A stretch of DNA of 20,948 bases from an uncultured Mailhella sp. (GTDB taxonomy: Bacteria > Desulfobacterota > Desulfovibrionia > Desulfovibrionales > Desulfovibrionaceae). Below are positions 1 through 6,956 of this stretch, piece after piece. How positions within the stretch are numbered: the stretch's first letter is position 1; each line of letters begins with the position of its first letter. The notes beneath the pieces were generated by a model, which worked only from the letters and a program-made list of their open reading frames with translations, had not been told where the DNA came from and ran no database searches. The DNA is taken from NCBI RefSeq assembly GCF_905187505.1, contig NZ_CAJJIC010000036.1:1-20948 (forward strand), read 5' to 3'. Made by a program: the position numbers and the translations under genes.

Positions 1-1094
1 CCCATGGCGCCCATGACGCAGACGAACGTTCTGTCCCTCGCAAGCTCGGCGGCTGCCTCGATCATGCGCGCGGCGGAAAGCGGATTGGCGTTGTAGGTGT
101 CGTCTATGACGATCCAGTCGGCAAGGTCGTGCCGGGCAAAGCGCTGGGCGGGGAAGGGCGCGCTTTCCACCCCCTGTCGTATTTCCTCGCACGAGAGGCC
201 GGACAGACGGGCCGCGGCCGCCGCGGCGATGATGTTTTCCGCGGCGTAGGGGCCGGAAAGGGCGCAGGAGACGTCGAGCTCCTCGCCGTCAAGCCAGAGA
301 CGGTAGTTCCCCCGGCCGTTTTCGTCAAGTCCGAGGTAGCCCGCGCGGTAGGGCACGGAACGTCCCTGCGTGGAGAAGAACACCGCGTCGGGCCGGACCG
401 CGCGCGCCTCGCGCACGAGATCCTCGTAATCCGCGCTCACGAGCGCCTGTCCGCCCTTCCTCACGTGGGCGAGAAGGCGCGACTTGTAGTAGGCCGTGCC
501 CCGGCCGCCGAGACCGAGCGCGTGCCCCGGACCCACGTTGAGAATGACCGCAAGGTCGGGCTCCATGACGGGGCCGAGCTCGTCCATGTCGTTCGGGTGG
601 CTTATGCCCGCCTCCATGACCCAGAATTCTTCGTCGCCGTCCGCCGCCATCATGGAAATGGGCATGCCTATCTGCGAGTTCAGGTTCATGCGGTTCTTCG
701 CCGTCTTGCCGTGCATGGAAAGAACGTGCGCGAGAAGTTCCTTGGTGGTGGTCTTGCCGGCCGTGCCCGTGATGCCCGTCACCAGGCCTCCAAAGCGTTC
801 GCGCCAGGCGTGGCCCAGTCGGCCGAGCGCCTTCACCGTATCGTCCACGACGAGCACGGGCGCGACGTTCTCCCCGTCGAAGGGATCGTGTTCGGCAAGC
901 ACGGCCGCGGCTCCGGCCTGAACCGCGGCACGGGCGAAGTCGTGCCCGTCCGCGCGCTCACCGACGATGGCCGCGAAAAGGTCTCCGGCCCCGGCTTCAC
1001 GGTTGTCGGAAACCGCGCCGCGCAGCGTTACGTCGGCGGCGTTCAGCACCTTGGCATGGGCGGCCCTTGCGGCCTCCTCCAGCGTCATCAGCAC
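1..1094 (-). CDS. murF: UDP-N-acetylmuramoyl-tripeptide--D-alanyl-D-alanine ligase MurF (3' end beyond the window)
   Basis: Cytoplasmic ATP-dependent Mur ligase that adds D-Ala-D-Ala to UDP-MurNAc-tripeptide, the last soluble step of the peptidoglycan precursor. Reading the minus strand by hand gives an N-terminal substrate domain, the ATP loop GITGTAGKTTTK near residues 107-118 (numbered from the GTG), the FWVMEAGISHPNDM segment, LNVGPGH, and a DDTYNANPLSA motif near the C-terminal side, all typical of MurF. About 364 codons are present of the usual ~450; the rest of the C-terminal domain lies left of position 1. I prefer a GTG start at 1094-1092: an AAGGAG site at 1108-1103 lies 8 bases upstream. 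The in-frame ATG at 1088-1086, which overlaps the murE stop by one base, would sit too far from it. Either way it is translationally coupled to murE and is the last visible gene of the dcw operon. Confidence 0.93.
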   Translation of the reverse strand, partial: MLMTLEEAARAAHAKVLNAADVTLRGAVSDNREAGAGDLFAAIVGERADGHDFARAAVQAGAAAVLAEHDPFDGENVAPVLVVDDTVKALGRLGHAWRERFGGLVTGITGTAGKTTTKELLAHVLSMHGKTAKNRMNLNSQIGMPISMMAADGDEEFWVMEAGISHPNDMDELGPVMEPDLAVILNVGPGHALGLGGRGTAYYKSRLLAHVRKGGQALVSADYEDLVREARAVRPDAVFFSTQGRSVPYRAGYLGLDENGRGNYRLWLDGEELDVSCALSGPYAAENIIAAAAAARLSGLSCEEIRQGVESAPFPAQRFARHDLADWIVIDDTYNANPLSAARMIEAAAELARDRTFVCVMGAM

Positions 1095-2602
1095 GAGACA
1101 AGCTCCTTGAGTATTTCCTGATCACTGAAGTGATGCTTCACCGTTCCAATGATCTGATAGTTTTCATGTCCCTTGCCCGCCACGAGCAGGGCATCGCCGG
1201 GCTTGAGCAGGCTGACCGCAAGCTCGAGCGCCTTTCTGCGGTCGCTTTCGCGGTGCACTTCCTTCGCGCCCTCAAGTCCGGGCATGATGTCGTCGATGAT
1301 GCGTTCAGGATCTTCCGTGCGCGGATTGTCGGACGTGACGATGGCAATGTCGGAAAGCTCCGCCACGGCCCTGCCCATGGGCGCGCGCTTGGTGCGGTCC
1401 CTGTCGCCGCCGCAGCCGAACACCGTGATGATGCGGGAGAACTTCGCGTGGGCGAGAGTCTTGAGCACGTTGGAAAGGGCGTCCGGCGTGTGGGCGTAGT
1501 CCACGAAGATGCCCGTGCCCGCGCCGGGAAGCCAGGGCTTGTCCGCGCCGGGCACCGGAATGCGTTCGAGACGGCCGGGCACCCCCATGAATCCTTCAAG
1601 GCAGGAAAGGTCTTCCACGGAAAATCCCATGGAAAGCGCAATGCCGCACACCGTGGAAAGATTGCTTGCGTTGTGCAGGCCTATGAGGGGGCTGTGCATT
1701 TCCCAGTCCGTGCGTTCCTCCCGGTTCTTCTGCCAGTAGAAGTGCAGCGAAAGACCCTCGGTGTCGGCCCGGCGCACGTCGGCCAGAAGGAAGGGACGCC
1801 CGGCAAGGGGCGTGCGCAGGCCCGTGCCGAGAGCCTGCGGAAATTCCTCAAGCAGGCGATGGCCGTAGGGATCGTCGTTGTTGATGACCATGGCCTTGTT
1901 CTTCTTCGGCGCGTCGGCAAAGAGCGCGCGCTTGGCCTGAAAGTAGTTTTCCATGGTCTTGTGGTAGTCCAGATGATCCTGGGTGAGATTGGTGAAGGCC
2001 GTGGCGCTGAAGCTTATGCCCGCAATGCGCTTCTGATCGATGGAGTGGGACGACACTTCCATGATGGCGGCCTTCGCGCCGGCCTCGCGCATGGCCGCAA
2101 GAGAGCGGTGCAGGGTGAGGCAGTCCGGCGTGGTGAGGGGCGCGGGCTCCTCATGGCCGGGCCAGCGGTAGCTTATGGTGCCCATGACGCCCACCGGTAT
2201 GCCCTTTGAGCGGTACAGATGTTCCAGAAGATAGGCGCACGTGGTCTTGCCGTTGGTGCCCGTGACCGCGATGACGGGAATGTCGAGGTTCTCCGTGCCG
2301 AAGCGCGCGGCCGCAAGAGCGCCGAGCTGCGCGCGCACGTCGGGCACGAGAAGCCAGGCGTGCTGCCTGTCGCCGCGCAGATTGAGCTTCATCCTTTCCA
2401 CGGTGCGGGCGGAGGCCACGACCGCCCATGCCCCTCTCTCCAGCGCCATGCGGATGTGACTTGCGGTTTTGCTGCGTTCTCCGGGAACGGCGGGGGGAAG
2501 GGCCACGAAGACGTCGCCTTCGGCGACGAGGCGGGAATCGGTCTGAACGTTGCGGAGTTTCTTGCGAAGTTCGTCGCAGAGCTGGGCAGAGGTTATGCGC
2601 AT
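1088..2602 (-). CDS. murE: UDP-N-acetylmuramoyl-L-alanyl-D-glutamate--2,6-diaminopimelate ligase MurE
   Basis: Cytoplasmic Mur ligase adding the third peptide residue to UDP-MurNAc-L-Ala-D-Glu. The 504-residue product has the family's usual length. Visible motifs are the ATP loop VTGTNGKTT (113-121), the TTPD and EVSSHS substrate segments (157-160 and 182-187), NLTQDHLDYH (205-214), and the C-terminal domain with FGCGGDRD and KGHE (477-480). The DNPR motif at 425-428 is the established signature for meso-diaminopimelate rather than lysine, so this organism should make DAP-type peptidoglycan. The ATG at 2602 has an AAAGGAG site 8 bases upstream. The start lies 4 bases after the ftsI stop, and the end overlaps murF, so it is an internal gene of the dcw operon. 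Confidence 0.97.
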   Translation of the reverse strand: MRITSAQLCDELRKKLRNVQTDSRLVAEGDVFVALPPAVPGERSKTASHIRMALERGAWAVVASARTVERMKLNLRGDRQHAWLLVPDVRAQLGALAAARFGTENLDIPVIAVTGTNGKTTCAYLLEHLYRSKGIPVGVMGTISYRWPGHEEPAPLTTPDCLTLHRSLAAMREAGAKAAIMEVSSHSIDQKRIAGISFSATAFTNLTQDHLDYHKTMENYFQAKRALFADAPKKNKAMVINNDDPYGHRLLEEFPQALGTGLRTPLAGRPFLLADVRRADTEGLSLHFYWQKNREERTDWEMHSPLIGLHNASNLSTVCGIALSMGFSVEDLSCLEGFMGVPGRLERIPVPGADKPWLPGAGTGIFVDYAHTPDALSNVLKTLAHAKFSRIITVFGCGGDRDRTKRAPMGRAVAELSDIAIVTSDNPRTEDPERIIDDIMPGLEGAKEVHRESDRRKALELAVSLLKPGDALLVAGKGHENYQIIGTVKHHFSDQEILKELVSC

Positions 2603-2606
2603 GGGC

Positions 2607-4778
2607 TTACTCCTTTGAAGGGGGTGTCTCCGCTTCGGAAAAGGGCGGGGTGTCGGTGAGCCAGACGGTACAGGTGCTGTCGTCGGTAATGCGGCTTCCC
2701 GGGGGAGGACTCTGCCGGAGCACGAAGGTTCCGCTGCCCTGCATGGTGGGAATGATGCCGCGGGCCACGCAGGTTTCTATGGTCTTGCGCAGGGTGAGCC
2801 CCCTGAGGTTGGGCATGAGGGTGTTGTCGGCCATGACCTTGCCCGCCATCTTCTGGGCGCGCTCGCGCTCCTTCTTCGCCTTTTCGGCGCGGTACTTGGC
2901 AAGGTTGGCAAGATAGATGGCGTCCTTCTTGCGCTGCGCCTTCTGGGCGGGCGTGAGCTTCTCTTCCTGCGCCTGTTCGGCCATGGCGAAGGTCACGTCG
3001 GGCAGATAGCCGTTGTAGGCCAGCGTGCGCGAGGCCACCTTCTGGAACACGGGCGCGGCGATGGCGCCGCCGTAGCCCGTGGTGGTGGGCTCGTCGAGCA
3101 TGACGTAGATGACGTAGCGCGGATTGTCCGCGGGAACGATGCCGCCGAAGGAGGCGAGACGCTTGCGGCTGTAGCCCTTGCCGGAATGGTCGGCCTTCTG
3201 GGCCGTGCCGGTCTTGCCCGCCACGCGTATGCCGGGAATGCGCGCACGCGTGCCCGTGCCGTTGCCGTCCACGGTTTCCTCCATCATCTTGAGCACGGTG
3301 CGCGTGGTCTTTTTGGAAAAGATGCGCTGTCCCGCCGCAGAGGTGGTGTTCTGTCCGGGCTCGTCCATCACCAGGCTGAGCGGCCGGAACTCGCCGCCGT
3401 CGGCAAGAATGGTGTAGGCCTGAAGCATCTGTATGCCGGTGACGGAAAGGCTCTGGCCGAAGGACGTGGACATGAGGTCGAGCTCGCTCCAGTCGCGAGG
3501 GGCGCGCAGAATGCCGCGGCTCTCGTGTATGCCTATGCCCGTGCGCTGGCCGAAGCCCAGCCTGTCGAGATAGGAATGGAACTTCTGCGCGCCGAGCATG
3601 AGGCCTATCTTGGCCATGCCGATGTTGCTCGAACGGGAGATGATTTCCGTGGCCGTGAGCTCGCCGTAGGCGTGCGTGTCGTCGCGTATGGGCGCGTAGC
3701 GGGTGCGCCACACGCCGTTTTCGCAGAATATCTTGGTGCTCGGCGTGACGAGCTTCTCTTCCAGCGCCGCGGCCATGAGTATGGGCTTGAAGGTCGAGCC
3801 GGGCTCGAGGCTGTCGCCCGCAAGGCGGTTGCGGTAGATGTCGGAACTCGCCTCGCGGTAGTTGTTGGGATTGAAGAAGGGATACTGCGCCCAGGCCAGA
3901 ATTTCGCCCGTGGCCACCTCGGACACCAGCACGCCGCCCCAGCGCGCCCCCGAGGAGCGCACGGCGTCGGCAAGCACGTCTTCGGCAATGAACTGCACCT
4001 GCACGTCGATGGTGAGCGTGATGTCCTCGCCGCGCTGATCCGCGGGATCCCGCTTTTCGTTCAGAATCTGTTCGGCCGCGTTTCTCGACACGCGGCTCTT
4101 CACGCTCGTGCCGCGCAGTCTGTCGTCATAGGCCAGTTCCACGCCTTCAAGACCGTGGCTGTCCACGCCGACGAAGCCGAGGAGCTGTCCGGCCAGATGC
4201 CGGTAGGGATACACGCGCTCGAATTCGCGGGAGAGGCCTATGCCGGGAATGCCTTCCTTCTGGATGGCCGTGGCGGTGGCGTCGTCCACCTTGCGCTCAA
4301 GCCAGATGAAGGCCTTGTTTTTGCGGAACACGGCCGCAAGGTCGGATTCGCTTCGGTGCAGAAGCGGAGCAAGACGCTTGGCCGCATCATTGATGTCCTC
4401 CATGACGCGGGGATTCGCGTACACGGACTGGCAGGCCACGCTGCGGGCAAGCACGCGGCCGTTCCTGTCGAGAATGTTGCCGCGCGCTCCCTCGATGACC
4501 TCGGTGTAGGTGTGCTGACGCTCGGCCATGTCGCTGTACACCGGGCCGAGCAGCACCTGCACCTCGAAGGCGCGGAACCACAGAAGCAGCCAGCACACCA
4601 CGAAGATGACGGCCGCATAGTGAAAGCGCTGCCCGATGAGCCAGTTCCACCGCGCGCGCAAGCGCGAGAACAGCCCTTTGCCTTGGGAGGCGGAGGGCTG
4701 ATTCTGGGCTATGCGACGATTGAGACGCCGTCTTCCCGTGAGACGGGAAGACGAGGAGGAAGAACTGTTCGGGCGCAT
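2607..4778 (-). CDS. ftsI: Septal peptidoglycan transpeptidase FtsI (PBP3-type) with C-terminal PASTA domain
   Basis: Class B penicillin-binding protein that cross-links septal peptidoglycan with FtsW. The 723 residues run: a basic, Ser-rich cytoplasmic tail (1-52, including a seven-Ser run and RRRLNRR), one membrane segment (about 53-70), a dimerisation/pedestal domain with GARGNILDRNG (97-107), then the transpeptidase domain. The catalytic signatures are complete: SxxK as S328-T-F-K331, SxN as S383-S-N385, and K522-T-G524. After the catalytic domain comes an Ala/Lys/Glu/Arg-rich stretch (about 600-650) predicted to be helical, then one PASTA-like domain (about 652-709). E. coli FtsI is shorter (588 residues) and lacks PASTA; PASTA-tailed forms are known in Desulfobacterota and Firmicutes. 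The gene begins 3 bases after the ftsL stop with no obvious ribosome-binding site, so translational coupling is likely. Confidence 0.95.
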   Translation of the reverse strand: MRPNSSSSSSSRLTGRRRLNRRIAQNQPSASQGKGLFSRLRARWNWLIGQRFHYAAVIFVVCWLLLWFRAFEVQVLLGPVYSDMAERQHTYTEVIEGARGNILDRNGRVLARSVACQSVYANPRVMEDINDAAKRLAPLLHRSESDLAAVFRKNKAFIWLERKVDDATATAIQKEGIPGIGLSREFERVYPYRHLAGQLLGFVGVDSHGLEGVELAYDDRLRGTSVKSRVSRNAAEQILNEKRDPADQRGEDITLTIDVQVQFIAEDVLADAVRSSGARWGGVLVSEVATGEILAWAQYPFFNPNNYREASSDIYRNRLAGDSLEPGSTFKPILMAAALEEKLVTPSTKIFCENGVWRTRYAPIRDDTHAYGELTATEIISRSSNIGMAKIGLMLGAQKFHSYLDRLGFGQRTGIGIHESRGILRAPRDWSELDLMSTSFGQSLSVTGIQMLQAYTILADGGEFRPLSLVMDEPGQNTTSAAGQRIFSKKTTRTVLKMMEETVDGNGTGTRARIPGIRVAGKTGTAQKADHSGKGYSRKRLASFGGIVPADNPRYVIYVMLDEPTTTGYGGAIAAPVFQKVASRTLAYNGYLPDVTFAMAEQAQEEKLTPAQKAQRKKDAIYLANLAKYRAEKAKKERERAQKMAGKVMADNTLMPNLRGLTLRKTIETCVARGIIPTMQGSGTFVLRQSPPPGSRITDDSTCTVWLTDTPPFSEAETPPSKE

Positions 4779-4781
4779 TCG

Positions 4782-5087
4782 CTAGTCTTTGCTGGAAGGT
4801 TTGAGGCGGCGTATCTGGCCGGGATCGGCCATGCTCATGCCGAGCTGTTCGGCGGTCTTGCCGAGAACGTAGGGAGAAAGAAGGCTGTCGCGTTCCACTT
4901 CAAGCTTGGCCACGTGGGCGCGCGCGGACTCGGTCTGGCGCTGCATCTTCTGAATGGTGTAGGCGGTGTCGCTGCGGTCTATGCTCAGCCAGGTGAGGGC
5001 GACGCCCATGATCAGGCTGAACAGAATCGAGACGATCAGCATGAGGAACCAGCCTCCGGAACCGAGCGTGGCGGTGTGCGAATTCAT
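4782..5087 (-). CDS. ftsL: FtsL-like cell division protein
   Basis: Small bitopic inner-membrane protein expected to join FtsB and FtsQ in the divisome complex that activates FtsWI. The 101 residues show a short cytoplasmic N-terminus, one hydrophobic segment (about 13-34), then a periplasmic charged helix with coiled-coil character (about 40-72, TAYTIQKMQRQTESARAHVA), and a short tail. FtsL sequences diverge too fast to recognise by motif. The call rests on size, topology and its exact position between rsmH and ftsI. The ATG overlaps the rsmH stop (ATGA) and has an AAAGGAG site 5 bases upstream. Confidence 0.85.
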   Translation of the reverse strand: MNSHTATLGSGGWFLMLIVSILFSLIMGVALTWLSIDRSDTAYTIQKMQRQTESARAHVAKLEVERDSLLSPYVLGKTAEQLGMSMADPGQIRRLKPSSKD

Positions 5088-6112
5088 GACAGCTCCTTTT
5101 CAAACGGCGGCAGCTTCTCCACGACGCGAAGCTTTGCGCTGCCGGCTCTCGGGTTCATGACGATTTCGTCCCTCCCCGGGACGATGGGTTTTCTGGTCAG
5201 GAGCGAGACCTCCGCATGATGGCCGCACACGCAGCGCGGCAGGTGCGGCGGGCAGAGGCAGTCGGTGCTCCACTGCCTGAACCGCTGCTTGACGATGCGG
5301 TCTTCCAGAGAGTGGAACGTGATGATGGCCAGTCTTCCGCCCGTGGAAAGACGGGGAAGAATGGCGTCGAGGAAACGTTCGAGCTGTCCCAGTTCGTCGT
5401 TGACGACCATGCGTATGGCCTGAAAGGTGCGCGTGGCCGGATGGTTGCGCGCTTCGCTGCGCCATTTGGCGGGATAGGCATGCCACACGATCTGTGCAAG
5501 CTGCCCCGTGGTTTCTATGGGAGCCTTCTGCCGCGCCTCGACGATGGCGCGGGCTATGCGCGGCGCCTGCGGATCTTCGCCGTAGGTCTCTATGATGCGC
5601 CGGAGCGTGTGCACGTCGGCCATGTTCACCACGGTGCGGGCCGACTGCGTCCAGGGTTCCCGTCCGGCCGCGGAAAGACTGCCCATGTCCATGCGCATGT
5701 CGAGCGGCGCGTCGCCGTGCAGGGAAAAGCCGCGTTCGGTCACGTCGAGCTGAAGCGAGGACACGCCTATGTCGAGCAGCGCGCCGTCCACGCTCTCCCA
5801 GCCGAGAGCGTCCAGCGCGTCGGCAAAGGAGGCGTATTCCAGCGCAAAGAGGCGGCAGTTCTCGCCGTAGGGAGCAAGACGCTCCGCCGCGCGGGAAAGC
5901 GCCTGCGGATCCCTGTCGAGCCCGCAGAGAAAGGCCTTGCCCTCCGCCCGTTCCATGAGCGCCGAGGAGTGTCCGGCCAGGCCGAGCGTGCCGTCGAGAT
6001 AGCGGCCGCCGGGATGCGGCGCGAGAGCGTCCAGCACTTCATTGAGAAGCACGGACACGTGACGGGCGTTCTTTGCGGTGACGGAATCGTGTTGCGGCGT
6101 GTGACGGACCAT
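5084..6112 (-). CDS. rsmH: 16S rRNA (cytosine(1402)-N(4))-methyltransferase RsmH (MraW)
   Basis: SAM-dependent methyltransferase that N4-methylates C1402 in the ribosomal P site. The 342-residue product carries HVSVLLNEV (18-26), the SAM-binding DGTLGLAGHS (40-49), GLDRDPQAL (64-72), LLDIGVSS (112-119), PLDMRMD (136-142), HPATRTFQAIRM (224-235), FHSLEDRIVK (266-275) and NPRAGSAKLR (320-329). A Cys/His-rich loop (C285, C287, C294, C296, H298, H299) may bind a metal; similar clusters are common in the family. It starts 15 bases after the mraZ stop. No Shine-Dalgarno sequence is visible in that gap, which is C-rich, so coupling to mraZ translation is likely. Confidence 0.96.
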   Translation of the reverse strand: MVRHTPQHDSVTAKNARHVSVLLNEVLDALAPHPGGRYLDGTLGLAGHSSALMERAEGKAFLCGLDRDPQALSRAAERLAPYGENCRLFALEYASFADALDALGWESVDGALLDIGVSSLQLDVTERGFSLHGDAPLDMRMDMGSLSAAGREPWTQSARTVVNMADVHTLRRIIETYGEDPQAPRIARAIVEARQKAPIETTGQLAQIVWHAYPAKWRSEARNHPATRTFQAIRMVVNDELGQLERFLDAILPRLSTGGRLAIITFHSLEDRIVKQRFRQWSTDCLCPPHLPRCVCGHHAEVSLLTRKPIVPGRDEIVMNPRAGSAKLRVVEKLPPFEKELS

Positions 6113-6127
6113 GGCGGAAAGGGCGGG

Positions 6128-6622
6128 CTAAAGGGAAAAGTCTATGCCGCTTGCGGCGAGCTCTTCGGTGACGCCTTCCAGATTTTCGGACGCCATGGAG
6201 GCACGCAGAGCGGCGGGGTTCCAGATTTCAAAGCGGTCCACGAGACCGAGCAGGGTGGCTTCCCTCTCGAGACCTGCGTAGGCCCGGTGATCGGCGGAAA
6301 GCAGAATGCGGCCGTGGGCGTCGGGCGTGTGCGTTTCCGCGCCACCTATGACCAGACGACGGAAGGCGCGCACCTTCGGCGACGGATTGGGGATGCGCAT
6401 GAACTTTTCTTCCAGCTCCACCCAGTCTTCCCACGAGAAGGCCACGAGGCATCCGTCGTAGGTGGTGAGCACGAACGTTCCCGCCGCAGGCGCAGACGAC
6501 GAGGCTCCGCCGGCAGCCGCGCGCCCCGATCCCCGCAGGGCCATGGCGTCGCGGAATTCCGGCGGAAGCATCAGGCGGCCTTTCGTATCGAGACTGCGCG
6601 GGTATCTGCCTCGGAAAAACAT
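6128..6622 (-). CDS. mraZ: MraZ transcriptional regulator of the dcw cluster
   Basis: DNA-binding protein of the SpoVT/AbrB superfamily that autoregulates the mra/dcw operon; it forms rings that bind tandem repeats upstream of its own gene. Both MraZ half-domains are visible: a first SLDTKGRLMLP and a second DAHGRILLS, followed by a C-terminal GIDFSL. I start it at the second possible ATG (6622), giving MFFRGRYPRS, the usual family N-terminus and 164 residues. The upstream ATG at 6664 would add 14 residues encoded by the operator repeats. An Ala/Gly/Ser-rich insert (about residues 30-48 from this start, GSGRAAAGGASSSAPAAG) makes it longer than the usual ~150 residues. It is the first gene of the minus-strand dcw operon and divergent from pyk. 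Confidence 0.93.
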   Translation of the reverse strand: MFFRGRYPRSLDTKGRLMLPPEFRDAMALRGSGRAAAGGASSSAPAAGTFVLTTYDGCLVAFSWEDWVELEEKFMRIPNPSPKVRAFRRLVIGGAETHTPDAHGRILLSADHRAYAGLEREATLLGLVDRFEIWNPAALRASMASENLEGVTEELAASGIDFSL

Positions 6623-6627
6623 GCTTG

Positions 6628-6660
6628 TTCCACTTTCTGCCACTTTTTCCCACTTTTTGC
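6628..6660 (-). promoter_or_regulatory. Candidate MraZ operator: three 10-bp direct repeats
   Basis: On the minus strand, just upstream of the chosen mraZ ATG, the consecutive decamers AAAAAGTGGG, AAAAAGTGGC and AGAAAGTGGA repeat in perfect 10-bp phase. A further TGGGC lies 11 bases upstream of the first. Known MraZ sites are three TGGGN boxes separated by 5 bases in E. coli and AAAGTG-type boxes in Mycoplasma; this run fits both descriptions. The last repeat reaches to within a few bases of the ATG, so bound MraZ would also cover the translation initiation region at DNA level. The match is visible in sequence; binding is inferred. Confidence 0.75.
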
Positions 6661-6675
6661 CCATAAAACGAAAAC

Positions 6676-6681
6676 TGTCAA
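6676..6681 (-). promoter_or_regulatory. Possible -35 element of the mraZ/dcw promoter
   Basis: A perfect TTGACA on the minus strand lies about 15 bases upstream of the MraZ repeats. No good -10 hexamer sits at the expected 17-base distance, where the A-rich operator repeats begin. If this is the promoter, the operator occupies the -10/start region, which would suit autorepression. The missing -10 keeps confidence low. Confidence 0.35.
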
Positions 6682-6750
6682 GGCTAAAAGCAGGAATGCC
6701 CGTGACAACGTGTGAAAATAACTCGGAAAATCAGAAGTGTTACAGGAATG

Positions 6751-6805
6751 TTCCGTTTTTTCCCCGGTCGGCGCGTCCCCCCGGCGCGGCAGGGAAAAAA
6801 CGGAA
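6751..6805. repeat. 14-bp perfect inverted repeat in the mraZ/pyk divergent spacer
   Basis: The arm TTCCGTTTTTTCCC at 6751-6764 is matched exactly by GGGAAAAAACGGAA at 6792-6805, with a 27-base G+C-rich centre. It lies about 130 bases upstream of the mraZ ATG and about 150 upstream of the pyk ATG. No T-tract follows either arm as in a normal terminator. A dyad operator for one or both divergent promoters, or a leader stem-loop, are the alternatives. Confidence 0.6.
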
Positions 6806-6830
6806 CTCGGCAGGAGAGTGACCTGCGCTC

Positions 6831-6859
6831 TCGACTTTTTTCGGAAAAAAGGGCAGAAT
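6831..6859 (+). promoter_or_regulatory. Weak candidate pyk promoter overlapping a small A/T-tract hairpin
   Basis: TCGACT and CAGAAT are separated by 17 bases; each matches four of six sigma-70 consensus positions. The spacer contains a 7-bp inverted repeat, CTTTTTT / AAAAAAG (6835-6851). A start near 6866 would give a leader of about 90 bases, which contains a further imperfect palindrome (GGGGAA...TTCCCC, about 6882-6905). Low confidence because both hexamers are poor. Confidence 0.25.
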
Positions 6860-6956
6860 GCCCGCACAGCGACGGGCGTGAGGGGAAAAGCGGGTTTTCT
6901 TCCCCGCAGGCTGAGTCCGTCGTACGTGTTCTTTTTTAAGGAAAGGAAATCATCTC

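Noticed and set aside
3186..5219. 677-residue plus-strand open frame opposite ftsI, ftsL and the end of rsmH
   Set aside because: It spans three real genes on the other strand and shows no domain.
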